Assembly: GCF_014084105.1 (NCBI RefSeq) | Contig: NZ_CP048289.1 | Location: 1,001,922-1,065,921, forward strand | Origin: Streptacidiphilus sp. P02-A3a | Lineage (GTDB): Bacteria > Actinomycetota > Actinomycetes > Streptomycetales > Streptomycetaceae | Direction of reading: 5' to 3' | DNA: 64,000 nucleotides | Shown: one piece after another, positions 63,117-64,000 of the stretch | How positions within the stretch are numbered: the first letter of the stretch is position 1 | Layout of the letters: every line of letters begins with the position of its first letter | Translations under genes and position numbers: made by a program | Notes under the pieces: model-generated | Database searches by the model: none | What the model was told of the DNA's origin: nothing | The model's input: the letters and a program-made list of their open reading frames with translations, nothing else

Positions 63117-63662
63117 CTACGCCTCGGTCGCGCCGCTGATCCGGTCCTCGGCCTCCAGGGTCACGCTGACCGCCTGGAGCACCGCCGCGATCCTGATCGC
63201 GGCCTGCACCGTCTCCCGTCCCACGCCCGCCTTGCGCAGCACCTGCTCGTGCGAGTCGAGGCACTGGCCGCAGCCGTTGACCGCGGAGACGGCCAGCGAC
63301 CACAGCTCGAAGTCGACCTTCGGCACGCCCGGGTTGCCGATGACGTTCATCCGCAGCCCGGCCCGCAGCGTCCCGTACTCCTTGTCGGAGAGCAGGTGCA
63401 GCGTCCGGTAGTAGACGTTGTTCATCGCCATCACGGCGGCGGCCGACTTCGCGGCGGTGTACGCCTCCGGGCTCAGCTCCGCCTTCGCCTGCGGCTCCAG
63501 CTCGGCCAGCACCCGCTCGCCGCGCGAGGCGATGGCGCAGGCCAGCACCGTGCCCCAGAGCTGCTGCGCGGGCAGTTCGGAGTTGCCTATGACCGAGCCC
63601 AGGTTCAGCTTCAGGTCCTTGGCGTACTCGGGCAGAGCCGCCTTCAGTTCGTCGAGGGCCAT
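63117..63662 (-). CDS. ahpD: Alkyl hydroperoxide reductase AhpD
   Basis: A 181-residue helical protein with peroxidase and electron-donor roles for AhpC. The active site '[19 protein letters not shown]' has Cys131, Cys134 and His138; Glu in '[18 protein letters not shown]' region and the N-terminal '[16 protein letters not shown]' are typical of AhpD. It starts 4 bp after the ahpC stop, so the two are in one operon. ATG at 63662. Confidence 0.95.
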   Translation of the reverse strand: MALDELKAALPEYAKDLKLNLGSVIGNSELPAQQLWGTVLACAIASRGERVLAELEPQAKAELSPEAYTAAKSAAAVMAMNNVYYRTLHLLSDKEYGTLRAGLRMNVIGNPGVPKVDFELWSLAVSAVNGCGQCLDSHEQVLRKAGVGRETVQAAIRIAAVLQAVSVTLEAEDRISGATEA

Positions 63663-63666
63663 CCGG

Positions 63667-64000
63667 TCACTCGCCCGCGAGCAGCGCGACCGGGTCCAGC
63701 GTGCTCTCGCCCTTGGTCCAGTTGCACGGGCACAGCTCGTCGGTCTGCAGCGCGTCGAGCACCCGCAGCACCTCCTTGGGGTTCCGGCCGACGGAACCGG
63801 CGGTCACCATCACGAACTGGATCTCGTTGTTCGGGTCCACGATGAACACGGCGCGCTGCGCGGTGCCGTCCTCGGCCTCGACCCCGCAGTCCCGCATCAG
63901 CTCGTGCTTGATGTCCGCGAGCATCGGGAAGGGCAGGTCGCGCAGGTCCTTGTGGTCCTTGCGCCAGGCGTGGTGCACGTACTCGGAGTCGCCGGAGACG
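63667..64000 (-). CDS. ahpC: Alkyl hydroperoxide reductase AhpC (partial, C-terminal)
   Basis: The C-terminal 110 residues of a 2-Cys peroxiredoxin; the gene continues beyond the window. '[12 protein letters not shown]', '[19 protein letters not shown]', '[16 protein letters not shown]' and the resolving-Cys motif '[12 protein letters not shown]' are clear. The peroxidatic Cys is outside the window. It reduces peroxides with AhpD as partner; oxyR is expected further to the right. Confidence 0.95.
   Translation of the reverse strand, partial: VSGDSEYVHHAWRKDHKDLRDLPFPMLADIKHELMRDCGVEAEDGTAQRAVFIVDPNNEIQFVMVTAGSVGRNPKEVLRVLDALQTDELCPCNWTKGESTLDPVALLAGE

Overview
The window is very GC-rich, with codon third positions dominated by G and C, and it reads as chromosomal DNA of a Streptomyces-type actinomycete (Streptomyces, Kitasatospora or Streptacidiphilus). 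Support comes from a mycothiol-conjugate amidase, two AfsR/SARP-type regulators, a LAXTG surface protein, a GTP-type PEP carboxykinase, an HTTM/DUF5819 pair, and candidate DasR and Nur boxes. No rRNA, tRNA or CRISPR array was recognised.

The backbone follows an old actinobacterial gene order: cbs - metB - greA - DUF4307 - mca - small membrane protein - YyaL-like - trhA (hemolysin III) - uppS - phoH. From memory this is the order of Rv1077-Rv1095 in Mycobacterium tuberculosis. Streptomycete blocks are inserted between these genes.

Layout. 1-9.3 kb: end of cbs, envelope proteins (LAXTG protein, L,D-transpeptidase lipoprotein, DUF4190-like, FHA, rhomboid), a hydrolase, msrA and a degenerate M48-like protein. 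9.3-14.4 kb: metB, MarR regulator, threonine ammonia-lyase and a DrrAB-type exporter. 14.4-19.1 kb: an HTTM + DUF5819 + secreted-protein trio that resembles SdpB/SdpA/SdpC, then another secreted protein. 19.1-24 kb: greA, DUF4307, mca, a small membrane protein, a nickel/cobalt permease behind a Nur-like box, and an EamA transporter. 24.2-34.2 kb: two SARP-type regulators around an AhpD-like protein and a second DrrAB-type exporter, then a SAM methyltransferase. The second SARP and the methyltransferase each carry a one-base frameshift in a G/C run.

34.3-39.2 kb: a lower-GC island inserted in the 5' end of the YyaL-like gene and bounded by a 132-bp direct repeat. It carries a DprA/Smf-like protein overlapping a ComF-like phosphoribosyltransferase, and a nucleotidyltransferase overlapping a DUF262 protein, but no recognisable integrase. 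This looks like defence or conflict cargo. 39.1-49.6 kb: the restored YyaL gene, a MFS exporter/TetR operon with a clear palindromic operator, trhA, pckG, an alanine/aspartate-type aminotransferase and a membrane protein.

49.7-64 kb: a GH5-like secreted protein lacking both catalytic glutamates, a D-amino-acid catabolic cluster (D-aminoacylase, PLP deaminase, RidA), a chitinase behind a DasR-like box, an aldo/keto reductase, uppS, phoH, a lytic-transglycosylase-like protein with a structured leader (candidate ydaO-type riboswitch), an AI-2E transporter, and ahpD/ahpC running off the end.
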